Shown here: piece by piece, positions 16,966 through 25,629 of the stretch | Numbering within the stretch: position 1 is the stretch's first letter | Layout: the number at the start of each line of letters is the position of its first letter | NCBI GenBank assembly: GCA_019635635.1 | Contig: JAHBZB010000002.1 | Span: 310,001-374,000, forward strand | Direction: 5' to 3' | Length of the DNA: 64,000 bases | Origin: Xanthobacteraceae bacterium | GTDB taxonomy: Bacteria; Pseudomonadota; Alphaproteobacteria; Rhizobiales; Xanthobacteraceae | Translations under genes and position numbers: made by a program | The notes under the pieces: generated by a model | Told to the model about the DNA's origin: nothing | The model's database searches: none | Seen by the model: the letters and a program-made list of their open reading frames with translations, nothing else

Positions 16966-18771
16966 ATGGACGACAAGCCCAAATCTGGCGTCGAGACGCC
17001 GCGGGCCGTCGATCCGGAGGCGTTCGCCAGGAACCTCGCCCGCGTCATGGAACAGGGCGGCAAGGCGCTGGCCGCTTATCTGAAACCTCGTGAGGCGCAG
17101 GACTTCGGCGACGCCAAGGCCGAGGAAATGGTCGATGTCTTCAAGACGCTGAACCAGATCGCCGAATACTGGCTCTCCGATCCGCAGCGCGCGGCCGCCG
17201 CGCAGAACGAACTCGCCAAGGGCTACATGGACCTCTGGGCCATGACGATCAAACGCATGGCCGGCGAACATCCCGAACCAGTGAAGGCCGCTGATCCGAA
17301 AGACCGGCGTTTCAACGATCCCGACTGGAACAACAATCCGTTCTTCGACGCACTCAAGCAGGCCTATCTCCTCACCGCCGACTGGGCCGAGCGCATGGTG
17401 CGGGAAGCCGAAGGCATCGACGAGCACACGCGGCGCAAGGCCGAGTTTTACGTCAAGCAGATTTCGAACGCGGTCTCGCCTTCGAACTTCGTGCTGACCA
17501 ATCCCGAACTGTTCCGCGAGACGCTCGGTACCTCCGGCGAAAATCTCGTGCGCGGCATGCAGATGCTGACGGAAGACATCGAGGCCGGCAAAGGCGACCT
17601 GCGCATCCGCCAATCCGACTCCTCCATGTTCGAAGTCGGACGCAATCTTGCGACCACGCCCGGCAAGGTCGTGTTCCAGAACGATCTCATTCAGGTGATC
17701 CAATACACGCCGGTCACCGAGAACGTGCTCGCGGTGCCGCTGGTGATCGTTCCGCCGTGGATCAACAAATTCTATGTGCTCGATCTCACCGGCGAGAAGT
17801 CGATGATCAAGTGGGCGGTGGAGCAAGGCATCACCGTCTTCGTGATCTCGTGGGTGAACCCCGACGCGCAGCTCGCGATGAAGTCGTTTCAGGACTACAT
17901 GAACGAAGGCGTGCTCGCGGCGCTCGACGTCGCGGAAAAAATCACCGGCGAAAAGCAGTCACACATCTGCGGCTATTGCGTCGGCGGCACCATGACGGCG
18001 GTGTCACTCGCCTATCTCGCGGCGACCGGACAGGACCGCATCGCGAGCGCGACCTTCCTCGCGACCCAGGTCGACTTCACGTATGCGGGCGATCTGAAAG
18101 TTTTCGTCGACGAGGATCAGTTAGAGGCGCTCGAGCGGCGCATGAAGCAGGTCGGCTTTCTGGATTCCACCAAGATGGCGATGGCCTTCAACATGCTGCG
18201 CTCGAATGATCTGGTGTGGCCCTACATCGTCAACAACTACATGCGCGGCAAGGCACCCTTCCCGTTCGACCTGCTCTACTGGAATTCGGATTCGACGCGG
18301 CTGCCTGCTGCGAACCATTCGTTCTATCTGCGCAACTGCTATCTCGAGAACAAGCTTTCCGCCGGCAAGATGGTGATCGACAACGTGCGGCTCGATCTCG
18401 GCAAGGTGAAGGTGCCGGTCTACAACCTCGCGACCCGCGAAGATCACATCGCGCCGCCGAAGTCCGTGTTTCTCGGCTCGAGTTTCTTCGGCGGGCCGGT
18501 GCGCTTCGTGCTAGGCGGCTCGGGTCACATCGCGGGCGTGGTCAATCCGCCCGACAAGAAGAAGTATTCGTTCTGGACCGGCGGTCCCGCCGACGGCGAA
18601 CTCGACAAGTGGATCGAGAATGCGATCGAGCACAAAGGCTCGTGGTGGACCGACTGGCTTGCGTGGCTGAAAGACATCGACCGCCGCGAAGTGCCGGCGC
18701 GCATGCCGGGCGAAGGCCCGCTGCCCGCGCTCGAAGACGCGCCCGGAAGCTATGTAAAGGTCAAGGCGTAA
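16966..18771 (+). CDS. phaC: Class I poly(3-hydroxyalkanoate) synthase
   Basis: ATG at 16966 gives 601 residues; an AGGGAG ribosome site lies upstream. An N-terminal PhaC domain is followed by an alpha/beta hydrolase core with [11 protein letters not shown], nucleophile Cys338 replacing the serine of lipases, then [16 protein letters not shown] (Asp) and [13 protein letters not shown] (His). The conserved [14 protein letters not shown] and WNSDSTRLP are typical of class I synthases. It polymerises (R)-3-hydroxyacyl-CoA on storage granules. phaA, phaB, phaR and phasin genes are not adjacent, but a MaoC-type hydratase lies 0.9 kb downstream. Confidence 0.96.
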   Translation: MDDKPKSGVETPRAVDPEAFARNLARVMEQGGKALAAYLKPREAQDFGDAKAEEMVDVFKTLNQIAEYWLSDPQRAAAAQNELAKGYMDLWAMTIKRMAGEHPEPVKAADPKDRRFNDPDWNNNPFFDALKQAYLLTADWAERMVREAEGIDEHTRRKAEFYVKQISNAVSPSNFVLTNPELFRETLGTSGENLVRGMQMLTEDIEAGKGDLRIRQSDSSMFEVGRNLATTPGKVVFQNDLIQVIQYTPVTENVLAVPLVIVPPWINKFYVLDLTGEKSMIKWAVEQGITVFVISWVNPDAQLAMKSFQDYMNEGVLAALDVAEKITGEKQSHICGYCVGGTMTAVSLAYLAATGQDRIASATFLATQVDFTYAGDLKVFVDEDQLEALERRMKQVGFLDSTKMAMAFNMLRSNDLVWPYIVNNYMRGKAPFPFDLLYWNSDSTRLPAANHSFYLRNCYLENKLSAGKMVIDNVRLDLGKVKVPVYNLATREDHIAPPKSVFLGSSFFGGPVRFVLGGSGHIAGVVNPPDKKKYSFWTGGPADGELDKWIENAIEHKGSWWTDWLAWLKDIDRREVPARMPGEGPLPALEDAPGSYVKVKA

Positions 18772-18774
18772 GGC

Positions 18775-19560
18775 TTAGAGCTTGCTCGGCCCATAACGCC
18801 GGAGCTTGTCGGACGTCTCGTAGCCCAACCGCCGATAAACCGGCTCGCCGAATTTGCTCGCCTGCAACGTCACGACCTTCGCGCCCGCGCAAAACGCGGC
18901 ATTCGTCGAATGCACCGTGAGCAAGGCGGCAAGCCCCAGGCGTTGCGCGTCCGGCCGGGTGCCGATCCAGTAAAGCCCGGCGCACTCGCCTGTCGTGAGA
19001 ACGATCGCGGTCGCAAGCGGCGTCTCGCCGCGATAAGCGATGTAACCGATCACATCCTTGCCAAGCATCGCTTCGGGCTTCGAGAACATCGCGCGCGTAT
19101 GCACTTCCGGCAGACCGAGCAGCGCATAGGCCAGTACGCTTATCTCGACGAAGTCTTCCAGATGCTTCGCGGTTTGCATGGACTCGATGCGGACACCGTC
19201 CGGCATCTCGCGCGGCGCCAACGGCTTCGTCACCAACATGCAGGGAATTTCGAAGCGCGTTTCGTAGCCGTTCGCGAGCAGATACTCTTCCAGATCACGG
19301 TCCTGCTTCTCGATCACGGAAAACGTGAACATGCGTTTCCTCGGCGCAAAGAATGCCCGCGCAGCTTCGTCCATGTCCTTCGGCTTCACGCAGAGATGGT
19401 TGCGCGCAGCCGCATTCCAGTAGCTGCCGGGAAAGTTGCTGGCGCCCGCGACCAGCAGAATGCCGTCGCGATCCTGCACTTCGCAGGGCGTTTGAAAGCC
19501 CGCGTGGATGCGGATCGACTCCAGATAGTTCTCGTTGGAAAGCCGTTCGACTTCGGTCAT
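18775..19560 (-). CDS. GNAT-family N-acetyltransferase (two-part)
   Basis: 261 residues. The recognisable acetyltransferase half is C-terminal: ATAIVLTTGECAGLYWIGTRPDAQRLGLAALLTVH split across motif A (about residues 190-225), then GAKVVTLQASKFGEPVYRRLGYET, a typical motif B ending. The N-terminal 120 residues resemble a degenerate second GNAT-like part. Substrate unknown. The gene is convergent with phaC (3 bases between stops) and divergent from the MaoC-type gene. Cytoplasmic. Confidence 0.8.
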   Translation of the reverse strand: MTEVERLSNENYLESIRIHAGFQTPCEVQDRDGILLVAGASNFPGSYWNAAARNHLCVKPKDMDEAARAFFAPRKRMFTFSVIEKQDRDLEEYLLANGYETRFEIPCMLVTKPLAPREMPDGVRIESMQTAKHLEDFVEISVLAYALLGLPEVHTRAMFSKPEAMLGKDVIGYIAYRGETPLATAIVLTTGECAGLYWIGTRPDAQRLGLAALLTVHSTNAAFCAGAKVVTLQASKFGEPVYRRLGYETSDKLRRYGPSKL

Positions 19561-19690
19561 TGCGCTCTGCGGAATTGGCGAGTTGTTCTTGACGCTACGG
19601 ATAGCGCAGACTTCGCATGCCCGGAAGACAGGATTGCGCGGCGCGCGGCGCGCTCATAGTCTTCCCGGCAAATCCAAAAGGAAGACCGCG

Positions 19691-20158
19691 ATGTCCAAGG
19701 AAACGCTTACCGTCGATGAAATAAAGAGCCGCGTCGGCCAAAACATCGGCACCTCGCGCTGGTTCACGGTCGACCAGAAACGGATCGACGGCTTCGCCGA
19801 CGTCACCGAAGACCATCAGTTCATCCATATCGACGTCGAGCGCGCGAAGAAGGAAACGCCGTTCGGCGGCACCATCGCGCACGGTTTTCTGACGCTCTCG
19901 CTGCTCGCCCCGATGGGCTACGACGCACTGCCGACGCTCAGCAACCGTGCGATGGGTATCAACTACGGGCTCGATAAAGTCCGCTTCCTCAATCCGGTAC
20001 GGGCCGGCTCGCGAGTGCGCGCGCATTACAAACTTGCGGACGTGACGCAACGCTCGCCGAAGGAACTGCTGTTCAAGTACGAAGTGACGGTCGAGATCGA
20101 AGGTCAGGAGCGGCCGGCGCTGATCGCGGAGTCACTCGGCATGGCCGTGCTCGCATGA
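19691..20158 (+). CDS. MaoC-family (R)-specific enoyl-CoA hydratase-like protein
   Basis: ATG at 19691 gives 155 residues of hot-dog fold. The MaoC/hydratase-2 motif is [37 protein letters not shown] in two parts, with the catalytic Asp and His of DxxxxH in DHQFIH. It would hydrate trans-2-enoyl-CoA to (R)-3-hydroxyacyl-CoA. Close to phaC, it could channel fatty-acid intermediates into polyhydroxyalkanoate as PhaJ does, though that role is inferred. GGAAGA precedes the ATG. The stop overlaps the next gene's ATG as ATGA, so the two are coupled. Confidence 0.87.
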   Translation: MSKETLTVDEIKSRVGQNIGTSRWFTVDQKRIDGFADVTEDHQFIHIDVERAKKETPFGGTIAHGFLTLSLLAPMGYDALPTLSNRAMGINYGLDKVRFLNPVRAGSRVRAHYKLADVTQRSPKELLFKYEVTVEIEGQERPALIAESLGMAVLA

Positions 20159-21048
20159 GCGATCCGCTGATGGATCTGATTTCGGGAAGCGGCGCGGTCA
20201 GCCCCGACCCGCTGCTTTCGATCGACGCCCGCGTCGAGCACCACTACGCCGACAACGAAGGCGTGAAGATCCATTATGCGGCACTCGGCAAAGGGCCGCT
20301 CGTCGTCATGATGCACGGCTTTCCGGATTACTGGATGTCGTGGCGGCACCAGATGGACGCGCTCTCGAAGCAGTTCCGCGCCGTCGCGTTCGACATGCGC
20401 GGCTATAATCTCTCCGACAAGCCGAAGGGCGTCGAGAATTATTCGATGCGCAAGCTGGTCAGCGATTGCGCGGCCGTGGTCGCCGCCGAATGCGCGAAGA
20501 AAGCGGTCATCATCGGTCACGACTGGGGCGGCGCCACCGCTTGGAACGTCGGCATGCGCCGGCCCGACATCACCGAGCGGCTGATCGTTCTGAACATGCC
20601 GCACCCGTGGACGCTCGCGAAACAGCTCGCGGAAAATCCAGAGCAGCAGAAAAATTCGCAATACGCGCGGAATTTTCAAGACCCGGAGTTCTACAAGAAG
20701 ATTTCGCTGGAGCGGCTCGGTGCGTGGGTCGCGGACCCCGAGGCGCGCGCGCTTCACCGTGCTGCGATGGAACGCTCGGATCCGCAGGCGATGTTGCATT
20801 ATTACCAGGCGAACTACCCCGCCCCGCCTTATGCCGCGCCCACCGCGCCGCCGCCGAAGGTGAAAGCGCCGACGCTCCTGATACACGGCATGGAGGACAA
20901 GGCGCTGCTTTCGGAGGGTTTGAACGGGGTCTGGGACTTCGTCGAGCAGGATTTCACGCTCGCAACCATCCCCGGCGCCGGGCATTTCGTGCAACAGGAC
21001 GCAGCCGACGCGGTCAGCCGCACCATCCTCGCCTGGCTCAATCGCTGA
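20155..21048 (+). CDS. Epoxide-hydrolase-type alpha/beta hydrolase
   Basis: 297 residues. The HGFPDYW oxyanion motif, nucleophile elbow [11 protein letters not shown] with Asp123, an acid in [14 protein letters not shown] and the catalytic His in [11 protein letters not shown] match epoxide hydrolases and haloalkane dehalogenases, which use an aspartate nucleophile. The lid has Tyr residues (HYYQANYP), favouring epoxide hydrolase. It is translationally coupled to the MaoC-type hydratase by a 4-base overlap, suggesting joint action on an acyl or oxidised lipid substrate. Substrate unknown. Confidence 0.85.
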   Translation: MSDPLMDLISGSGAVSPDPLLSIDARVEHHYADNEGVKIHYAALGKGPLVVMMHGFPDYWMSWRHQMDALSKQFRAVAFDMRGYNLSDKPKGVENYSMRKLVSDCAAVVAAECAKKAVIIGHDWGGATAWNVGMRRPDITERLIVLNMPHPWTLAKQLAENPEQQKNSQYARNFQDPEFYKKISLERLGAWVADPEARALHRAAMERSDPQAMLHYYQANYPAPPYAAPTAPPPKVKAPTLLIHGMEDKALLSEGLNGVWDFVEQDFTLATIPGAGHFVQQDAADAVSRTILAWLNR

Positions 21049-21140
21049 ACCCGCTCACAGCCGATTGATCGCGTCCGCGCTTCTCAAGCGGCGGCCCCCG
21101 GAATAGGATTGCCGCTTCGTAATCTTGCCGGGAAATCGTC

Positions 21141-21686
21141 ATGCAGCGTTTTGGCCTCGCCGGGCTTCTGCTCGCCGCCGCTTTTTTTGTTCCGCCTGCC
21201 ACCGCCTTCGCGCAGACGCCGGACGACTGTTTTCAGGCAGGGTTGCAGGACGACGACCAGAAGGTGATCGACGTCTGCACGCGCGTCCTCGACAAAGGCG
21301 GGCTGCAAGGCCGCATCCTTTCGACCACGCTCTCCAACCGCGGGCTCGGCTATCTGCGCAGCAAGCAATACGACAAGGCGATCATCGACTTCTCGGAAGC
21401 GATCCTTGTCAATCCGAAAAACCCCTTCGCCTTCGACAATCGCGGCGACGCCTGGCGCGAGAAAGGCAACTACGACCGCGCGCTTTCCGACTATAACGAA
21501 GCGCTTTCGATCGAGCCCACGTTCACCAGTTCGCTCCTGAACCGCGGCATCACCCACGAACTGCTCGGCGACAAGGTCAAAGCGCGCGCCGACTACGAAG
21601 CCGCGTTGAACCAGAAGGGCACGCGGCCGATCGACGACTGGGCGCGGCGCAACGCGAAAAGCCGGCTCGAGAAGCTCGGCAGCTAG
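21141..21686 (+). CDS. Secreted TPR protein, paralogue 1 of 3
   Basis: 181 residues with a Sec signal peptide (RFGLAGLLLAAAFFVPPATAFA, cleavage near residue 25) and about four TPR motifs (LGYLRSKQYDKAIIDFSEAI; NRGDAWREKGNYDRALSDYNEAL; NRGITHELLGDKVKARADYEAAL). The mature N-terminus has two cysteines 16 residues apart (DCFQAG...DVC), a spacing kept in both downstream paralogues. Periplasmic scaffold role likely; partner unknown. GGGAAATCGTC precedes the ATG. First of three tandem copies. Confidence 0.8.
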   Translation: MQRFGLAGLLLAAAFFVPPATAFAQTPDDCFQAGLQDDDQKVIDVCTRVLDKGGLQGRILSTTLSNRGLGYLRSKQYDKAIIDFSEAILVNPKNPFAFDNRGDAWREKGNYDRALSDYNEALSIEPTFTSSLLNRGITHELLGDKVKARADYEAALNQKGTRPIDDWARRNAKSRLEKLGS

Positions 21687-21708
21687 CATTCACGACAGGT
21701 GCCGCGGA

Positions 21709-22248
21709 ATGAAATCGATCCTTCGTATTTCCATTCTTACCGCCGCGGCTTTCGCAGCGGCGCCCGCTTCCGCGCAGACCGCCGAAGCCTGCTATCAGGC
21801 GACGTTGCGTTTCAACGGCCCGGAAATCATCCGTGCGTGCTCGGCGGCGCTCGAGCGCGGCGGCCTGCAACGCGAGGATCTTTCGATCGTCTATTCTAAC
21901 CGCGCGCTCGGCTACATGCATCAGAAGCAATGGGACGAAGCCATTGCCGACCTGAGCGAAGCGCTGGCGATCGACGGCACCAATCCGTTTGCGTTCAACA
22001 GCCGCGGCCAGTGCTGGACAAACAAGAAAAATTACGAGCGCGCCTTCGCCGATTTCGACGAAGCGTTGCGGCTCGACGCCGGCTTCACCGGCGCCTATCT
22101 CAATCGCGGCCTCGCCTATCAGGAGATGGGCGACAAGCAGAAGGCGATCGCGCAATTCCGCCTTGCCCTGCAACAGGACGGCACGCGGGAGATCGACAAA
22201 TGGGCGCGCGCCCGCGCGCAGGAACACCTGAGCGAACTGGAAAGATGA
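21709..22248 (+). CDS. Secreted TPR protein, paralogue 2 of 3
   Basis: 179 residues with signal peptide (ILRISILTAAAFAAAPASAQ) and the same layout as its neighbours: ACYQATL...RAC with two cysteines 16 apart, then TPRs including LGYMHQKQWDEAIADLSEAL and NRGLAYQEMGDKQKAIAQFRLAL. It follows paralogue 1 by 22 bases and overlaps paralogue 3 by ATGA, indicating one operon born from tandem duplication. Function unknown. Confidence 0.8.
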   Translation: MKSILRISILTAAAFAAAPASAQTAEACYQATLRFNGPEIIRACSAALERGGLQREDLSIVYSNRALGYMHQKQWDEAIADLSEALAIDGTNPFAFNSRGQCWTNKKNYERAFADFDEALRLDAGFTGAYLNRGLAYQEMGDKQKAIAQFRLALQQDGTREIDKWARARAQEHLSELER

Positions 22249-22937
22249 CGATGAAAAAACTCTGCGGCTTCGCGGTCGGAATTTCCCTGCTGGCCTTCAC
22301 CGTCCCCGCTTCCGCGCAGACGGCCAATGACTGCTACCAGGCAACACTGAAGACCGACGACCAGGCCATCATCCGCATCTGCACGCAAGCGCTCGACCGC
22401 GGCGGGTTGAGCAACGAGGACCGCTCGATCACGACCTCCAACCGCGGTCTCGGCTATCTGCGCATCAAGGAGTATGACAAGGCGATCATCGATTTCTCGG
22501 AAGCGCTGCTGATCAATCCCAAGAACCCTTATTCCTTCAATTTCCGCGGCGAGTGCTGGCGCGAAAAAGGAAACTTCGAGCGCGCGCTCGCCGATTTCGA
22601 GTCCGCGCTCAACGTCAATCCGGACTTCACCGGCGCGTTTTACAATCGCGGCCTGACCTATGAGCGTCAGGGCAAGATCGAAGACGCGCGCAGCGAATAC
22701 AACAAGGGCCTGCAAACCAAGGGCGATACTGCGCTCGACAAATGGGCGCGTGCGCGGATTCAAGAGCGTCTCACCGCGCTCGGCGGAAATCCGCAGCGGC
22801 AACAGCAGACCACTCCGCGCAACGACAATCCCGGCCCGCGCCGCGACAGCGACAACAACGACCGCACGCCGCAACGTCAGCAGCAGCAGAACAATCCGGG
22901 TAACGGCACCGAAGGCAGCTACATCCGCCGCCGCTGA
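22245..22937 (+). CDS. Secreted TPR protein, paralogue 3 of 3, with a polar tail
   Basis: Starting at ATG 22245 (MTMKKLCGF...; a second ATG at 22251 is equally possible), 230 residues. The signal peptide is KKLCGFAVGISLLAFTVPASA. The conserved pair DCYQATL...RIC and TPRs LGYLRIKEYDKAIIDFSEAL and NRGLTYERQGKIEDARSEYNKG follow. Unlike its siblings it ends in about 45 residues rich in Gln, Asn, Arg and Pro (PQRQQQTTPRNDNPGPRR), likely disordered. Start overlaps paralogue 2's stop. Periplasmic. Confidence 0.8.
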   Translation: MTMKKLCGFAVGISLLAFTVPASAQTANDCYQATLKTDDQAIIRICTQALDRGGLSNEDRSITTSNRGLGYLRIKEYDKAIIDFSEALLINPKNPYSFNFRGECWREKGNFERALADFESALNVNPDFTGAFYNRGLTYERQGKIEDARSEYNKGLQTKGDTALDKWARARIQERLTALGGNPQRQQQTTPRNDNPGPRRDSDNNDRTPQRQQQQNNPGNGTEGSYIRRR

Positions 22938-22950
22938 TTGCTAGGGAGCG

Positions 22951-24000
22951 TTAAGGAAACAGCGCGACCTGATCGAGGCCGGTGGTTTCCGGCAGCCCGA
23001 GCATGAGGTTCATGTTCTGCACGGCCTGCCCCGACGCGCCCTTCACCAGATTGTCGAGCGTCGAGATCACGATCGCCGTTCCCGGTCTGCGGTCCGCGAC
23101 CACGCCGATGAAGGTCATGTTCGAGCCGCGCACATGGCGCGACTGCGGCACCATGCCGAAATCGAGTACGCGCACGAAAGGCTGGCCGTTGTAGAAGTCG
23201 GCGAGAATGCGGTGCAGTTGCTCCGCGCTGGTCGAGCCCGACATCTTCACGTAATGCGTCGCGTAGATGCCGCGGTTCATCGGAATCAGATGCGCGGTGA
23301 AGCTCGGCATCACCGGCCGGCTCGCGGCATCGGAAAACTCCTGATCGAGCTCGGCCATGTGCCGGTGTCCGCCAACGCCATAGGCATGCATGCCCTCGGA
23401 AACTTCCGAGAACAGCATTTCCTCTTTCGCGCTTCTTCCAGCGCCGGTCATGCCGGATTTGGAGTCGATCACGATCGGATCGGTTTCGATCGCGCCGGCT
23501 TCGATCAGCGGCACCATGGCCAGGATCGAGGTCGAGGTGTAGCAGCCGGGGTTGGCGACCAGCCGCGCGCCCTTGATCTCGTCGCGATAGAGTTCGACGA
23601 GGCCGTAGACGGCTTCCTTCTGCAATTCGGTCGCCTGATGCGCGTGGCCGTACCACTTCTCGTAGGCGAGCGGATCGCGAATCCGGAAGTCGGCCGAAAG
23701 ATCGATCACTTTCAGCTTCGGCGACTTCTCGAGCAAATCCTTGATCACCTTCTGCGTCGTGCCGTGCGGCAGCGCGCAGAACACGAGATCGATCGACGCC
23801 GGATCCAACTCTTCAATGGTGATGAGCTTCGGCAGTTCGATCCCGAAGAATTGCGGATAGACGCTCGCCATGGTCTTGCCGGCCTTGCGGTCGGCGGTGA
23901 GCGCCACGATTTCCGCGTTCGGGTGACGGAGCAAAAGGCGCACCAGCTCGGAGCCGGTGTAACCCGACGCGCCAAGGATCGCGATCCGCGTTTTGCTCAT
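22951..24000 (-). CDS. argC: N-acetyl-gamma-glutamyl-phosphate reductase
   Basis: 349 residues beginning MSKTRIAILGASGYTGSELVRLL, an NADP-binding glycine motif. The catalytic cysteine lies in VANPGCYTSTSIL, and PIVIDSKSGMTGAGRSA and a SFTAHLIPMNRGIYAT segment match type I ArgC. It makes N-acetylglutamate semialdehyde in arginine synthesis. GGAGCAGTACG lies before the ATG. It is followed, on the opposite strand, by the TPR cluster. The speB gene lies upstream on the same strand. Confidence 0.96.
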   Translation of the reverse strand: MSKTRIAILGASGYTGSELVRLLLRHPNAEIVALTADRKAGKTMASVYPQFFGIELPKLITIEELDPASIDLVFCALPHGTTQKVIKDLLEKSPKLKVIDLSADFRIRDPLAYEKWYGHAHQATELQKEAVYGLVELYRDEIKGARLVANPGCYTSTSILAMVPLIEAGAIETDPIVIDSKSGMTGAGRSAKEEMLFSEVSEGMHAYGVGGHRHMAELDQEFSDAASRPVMPSFTAHLIPMNRGIYATHYVKMSGSTSAEQLHRILADFYNGQPFVRVLDFGMVPQSRHVRGSNMTFIGVVADRRPGTAIVISTLDNLVKGASGQAVQNMNLMLGLPETTGLDQVALFP

Positions 24001-24096
24001 CGTACTGCTCCTTCAGGAAGGAAGTGACGCTTACCCGAAATGAACCGGGGAAGAAAGAGTCTCCTGTAGCGCCGGTCAGGAAAACCGCCGGAATGC

Positions 24097-25074
24097 CTAT
24101 TTGGTTCCTCGCCGGAGCGCGGCAAGACCCACGCAATGCATGGCGACATGCGCAGCGGCGATGGCTGTCATCTCGGATTGGTCATAGGGCGGCGAGACTT
24201 CCATCACGTCGAAGCCGACAAAATCGATCGGCGCAAGCGTGCGCAACATCATCAGCGCTTCGCGGGAAGTCAGTCCGCCCGCGACCGGCGTGCCGGTGCC
24301 CGGCGCAAAGGCTGGATCGAGCGCGTCGATGTCGAAGGTGAGATAGGCTTTCTTCTTCCCCACCCGTTTCAGCACTTTTTTCACGACGCCGTGGACGCCG
24401 AGCGTCTCGACCGCATTGCCATGAATGATCTCGATGCCATGGTCTGCGGGCGCGTGCGTGCGGATGCCGATTTGAATCGAATGCTTCACGTCGATCAGGC
24501 CTTCGATCGCCGCGCGCGCAACGAAAGAGCCGTGGTCGATGCGGCCCGCTTCCGGATGCCAGGTGTCCTGATGCGCGTCGAACTGCACCAGCGCGAGCGG
24601 ACCGTGCTTCGCGACATGCGCCTTCAGGAGCGCATAAGTCACGAAATGATCGCCGCCGAGCGTCAAGAGCGTCGCGCCGGTGTCGAGAATTTCTTTCGCC
24701 TGCCGTTCGATCTCGCGCGGCGCCGCGTCATGGTTGCCGTAGTCGAGCGCACAGTCGCCGACATCGACCGCGGTCATGTTCGCGAACAGATCGAAGCCGA
24801 ACGGATATTGCGGATCGCCTTCGAGGATCGCGGAGGCAGCGCGGATCGCCCGCGGACCGAAGCGCGCGCCGGGCCGGTTCGAGGTCGCGGCATCGAACGG
24901 CACGCCCCAGACCGCGAGGTCGGCGCCCTTCGCATCCTTCGCGTAGCGCCGCCGCATGAAGGACAGCGCGCCGCCATAGGTCGGCTCGTTCACGCCGCCC
25001 CGCATATCTTCGCCCTTGAAGGCGTTATCGGCGGGACGCGGACGTCGCGGCGTGCTGGCTTTCTGCTTTGTCAT
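24097..25074 (-). CDS. speB: Agmatinase-type ureohydrolase
   Basis: From ATG 25072-25074, 325 residues. Manganese-ligand motifs are TLGGDHFVTYAL, VQFDAHQDTW and YLTFDIDALDPAFAPGTGTP, with GGLTSREALMML. The DxDxxDPAFAPGTGTP form and the N-terminal PTYGGALSFMRRRYAKD favour agmatinase over arginase, so it would make putrescine and urea from agmatine; guanidino-acid hydrolases share these motifs. It precedes argC by 96 bases on the same strand. No strong ribosome site is visible at the start. Confidence 0.88.
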   Translation of the reverse strand: MTKQKASTPRRPRPADNAFKGEDMRGGVNEPTYGGALSFMRRRYAKDAKGADLAVWGVPFDAATSNRPGARFGPRAIRAASAILEGDPQYPFGFDLFANMTAVDVGDCALDYGNHDAAPREIERQAKEILDTGATLLTLGGDHFVTYALLKAHVAKHGPLALVQFDAHQDTWHPEAGRIDHGSFVARAAIEGLIDVKHSIQIGIRTHAPADHGIEIIHGNAVETLGVHGVVKKVLKRVGKKKAYLTFDIDALDPAFAPGTGTPVAGGLTSREALMMLRTLAPIDFVGFDVMEVSPPYDQSEMTAIAAAHVAMHCVGLAALRRGTK

Positions 25075-25155
25075 CGCGGTTTCGTTGATCGGAGAGCGTC
25101 CAAAGGCTAGTCTTATCGCAACAGCTATCACCTCCAAAACAAGGAAACGAATCCC

Positions 25156-25452
25156 ATGGCCGTAGACGGTAAGTGGAATATTGCAATCGAGACGCCGATG
25201 GGCACTCGTCAGGCGGAGATCGAGTTCAAGACCGACGGTTCGACCCTGTCCGGCACGCAGTCGGCGGACGGCCAGTCCGGCCCGCTGCAGGACCCCACGA
25301 TCGACGGCAACAAGGTCTCGTGGAAGGTCGACATCACCAGCCCGATGCCCATGACGCTGACCTTCACCGGCACTGTTGATGGCGACAAGATTTCGGGCGA
25401 TGCCGACACCGGCACCTTCGGCGCCTTCCCGTTCACCGGCAGCCGCGCCTGA
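25156..25452 (+). CDS. Conserved small beta-rich hypothetical protein
   Basis: 98 residues after AAGGAAACGAATCCC. The protein alternates short beta-like segments (GKWNIAIETPMGTRQAEIEF, GNKVSWKVDI, MTLTFTGTVDG) and has no signal peptide or cysteines. The text resembles the short conserved hypotheticals of Hyphomicrobiales annotated only as hypothetical. The pattern W-x-I/V...G...S-G recalls lipocalin-like or DUF1579-type small barrels, but no assignment is justified. It ends before a strong terminator. Confidence 0.75.
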   Translation: MAVDGKWNIAIETPMGTRQAEIEFKTDGSTLSGTQSADGQSGPLQDPTIDGNKVSWKVDITSPMPMTLTFTGTVDGDKISGDADTGTFGAFPFTGSRA

Positions 25453-25474
25453 TCTTTCGCTTGAAGTTGAACGG

Positions 25475-25503
25475 ACGGGCGCCTTCGGGCGCCCGTTTCG
25501 TTT
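25475..25503 (+). terminator. Rho-independent terminator
   Basis: ACGGGCGCC, loop TTCG, GGCGCCCGT, then TTCGTTT: a 9-bp GC-rich stem with a stable tetraloop, 23 bases after the stop of the small hypothetical gene. Confidence 0.8.
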
Positions 25504-25629
25504 GCGGAACCGGGTGGCATCACGATCTCGCCAATATCCGGGGCGCTAGGTAGCCCTCCCTCCTCGACGACATATCGAAATCCGTCGTGGCATATTGAAC
25601 AAAACCGATTCGGCAAGACGGAAGGCGCA

